NCBI RefSeq assembly: GCF_030068615.1
Contig: NZ_JASJOC010000017.1
Span: 1 to 64,000, forward strand
Reading direction: 5' to 3'
Length of the DNA stretch: 64,000 nt
Source of the DNA: Halostagnicola sp. A-GB9-2
GTDB taxonomy: Archaea > Halobacteriota > Halobacteria > Halobacteriales > Natrialbaceae
A model generated the notes under the pieces. It ran no database searches. It was not told where the DNA came from and saw nothing but the letters and a program-made list of their open reading frames with translations. The translations under genes were made by a program, and so were the position numbers. Positions 63,540-64,000 of the stretch are shown one piece after another. The number at the start of each line of letters is the position of its first letter. Position 1 is the first letter of the stretch.

Positions 63540-63640
63540 TCACGTCCGATCATCGACCGGATCGCACAGAACCGGCCGATCGGCACCACGGACGACGTTC
63601 TCGGTGACACTACCCAGCAGCCGGTGACCGGCTCGCGAAG
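63540..63640 (-). pseudogene. Universal stress protein C-terminal remnant
   Basis: Reads GHRLLGSVTENVVRGADRPV, LCDPVDDR with TGA at 63540. LLGSVTENVV is the diagnostic last part of the Usp ATP motif. Everything before it is missing. Confidence 0.65.
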
Positions 63641-63666
63641 TTATTGTATCTCCATCGATGAGTCGA

Positions 63667-63882
63667 CTATGACGTTCGTCGTCCGGCAACATCTCCTCGC
63701 TCGAGAGACTCGAATGCCGCGTCGAACGAACGCCACATCTCCGGATTAGTTACCGAAGTAAACTCAGCTACACCAGGCACAATAGGCACCTTAGTTACCT
63801 TTTGTCCACATTCCTTGCTCTGCCAGCACACCCACTGTTCTCGAGTCTGCAATTCCGTTGGAATGCGATCCCTCTCGACCAA
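63667..63882 (-). pseudogene. Plasmid/virus primase-helicase, N-terminal remnant
   Basis: Reads RIPTELQTREQWVCWQSKEC, KVTKVPIVPGVAEFTSVTNP, EMWRSFDAAFESLERGD, after which the frame runs out. 'IP.EL..REQWVCW....K.TKVP..P.TGE.AS.T.P.TW..F..A' is the standard start of haloarchaeal plasmid and virus primase/polymerase proteins. About 65 of some 600 or more residues remain. It marks a former replicon or provirus at this side. The last 118 bases of the window hold nothing else I can see. Confidence 0.7.
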
Positions 63883-64000
63883 ACTTGTCTGATTCGTCGT
63901 CGTTCATAATCTACGTTCTATGATGGCCTCATTGGCGCCGCCAGTCCGCTGTCAGCGGCAGGATAAAACAAACAGTATCGATACGTCCCCCGGACACCCA

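Noticed and set aside
1-64000. tRNA or rRNA genes
   Set aside because: No cloverleaf-like GC-rich stretch with a TTC-type loop or conserved rRNA segment was noticed on reading either strand; a tRNA scan would be needed to be sure.

Overview
The window reads as haloarchaeal DNA, probably from a Natrialba/Haloterrigena-type lineage. Genes are GC-rich, proteins are strongly acidic, several genes look leaderless with a TATA-like box about 25-29 bases before the start codon, and many families are typically haloarchaeal (DUF2267, DUF7342-like, multi-CBS, and a large set of universal stress proteins, Usp). No rRNA, tRNA or CRISPR array was seen. The lineage is an inference from protein style, not from a marker gene.

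Region 1 (0-18.9 kb) is a stress and redox block: thioredoxin and thioredoxin reductase as a translationally coupled pair, an ABC1/UbiB kinase-like membrane protein, five intact Usp genes, a two-CBS protein, a four-CBS protein whose C-terminus resembles a ribosome-hibernation (HPF/S30AE) domain, two DUF2267 proteins, a P2-type cation ATPase and a methyltransferase. Between them lie many dead genes (Usp, PPOX-type flavoprotein, ferredoxin, glycosyltransferase, glycerol dehydrogenase).

Region 2 (19.4-37.2 kb) is a carbon and energy block: sulfatase-like hydrolase, ADP-dependent glucokinase/phosphofructokinase, PEP synthase, PiT phosphate transporter, sugar nucleotidyltransferase, a two-domain Usp, TreT-type trehalose synthase, phosphoglycerate kinase, NAD-type GAPDH, fructose-1,6-bisphosphatase, two PPOX flavoproteins and a TIM-barrel sugar isomerase-like protein. 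Together these cover most of an Embden-Meyerhof/gluconeogenic route plus trehalose formation. At 33.9-34.7 kb lies a small graveyard holding, in inverted order, fragments of the same sulfatase, ADP-sugar kinase and nucleotidyltransferase.

Region 3 (37.5-41.3 kb) is an ABC-2 export operon with two tandemly duplicated permeases and a Tat-type secreted acidic protein.

Region 4 (41.4-53.2 kb) is an accessory, decaying zone: remnants of IS6-like transposases and of an IS200/IS605-like element, repeated clusters of short perfect hairpins, a Upf1/Dna2-like helicase, a drug-export ATPase whose permease is broken by fusion to an MFS fragment, a dead phosphoesterase lipoprotein, the tail of a copper ATPase, and a DUF7342-like regulator with a small partner.

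Region 5 (53.7-64 kb) holds a large AddAB/RexAB-like helicase-nuclease pair, a small coiled-coil/TRAM-like protein, a DUF389 membrane protein, two more Usp tails and the start of a plasmid/virus-type primase.

Overall the gene set (Usp, CBS, PPOX, cation ATPase, sugar kinase, PEP synthase, candidate ribosome-hibernation factor, trehalose) looks like an archaeal energy-stress or dormancy island, heavily reshaped by mobile elements and gene decay.
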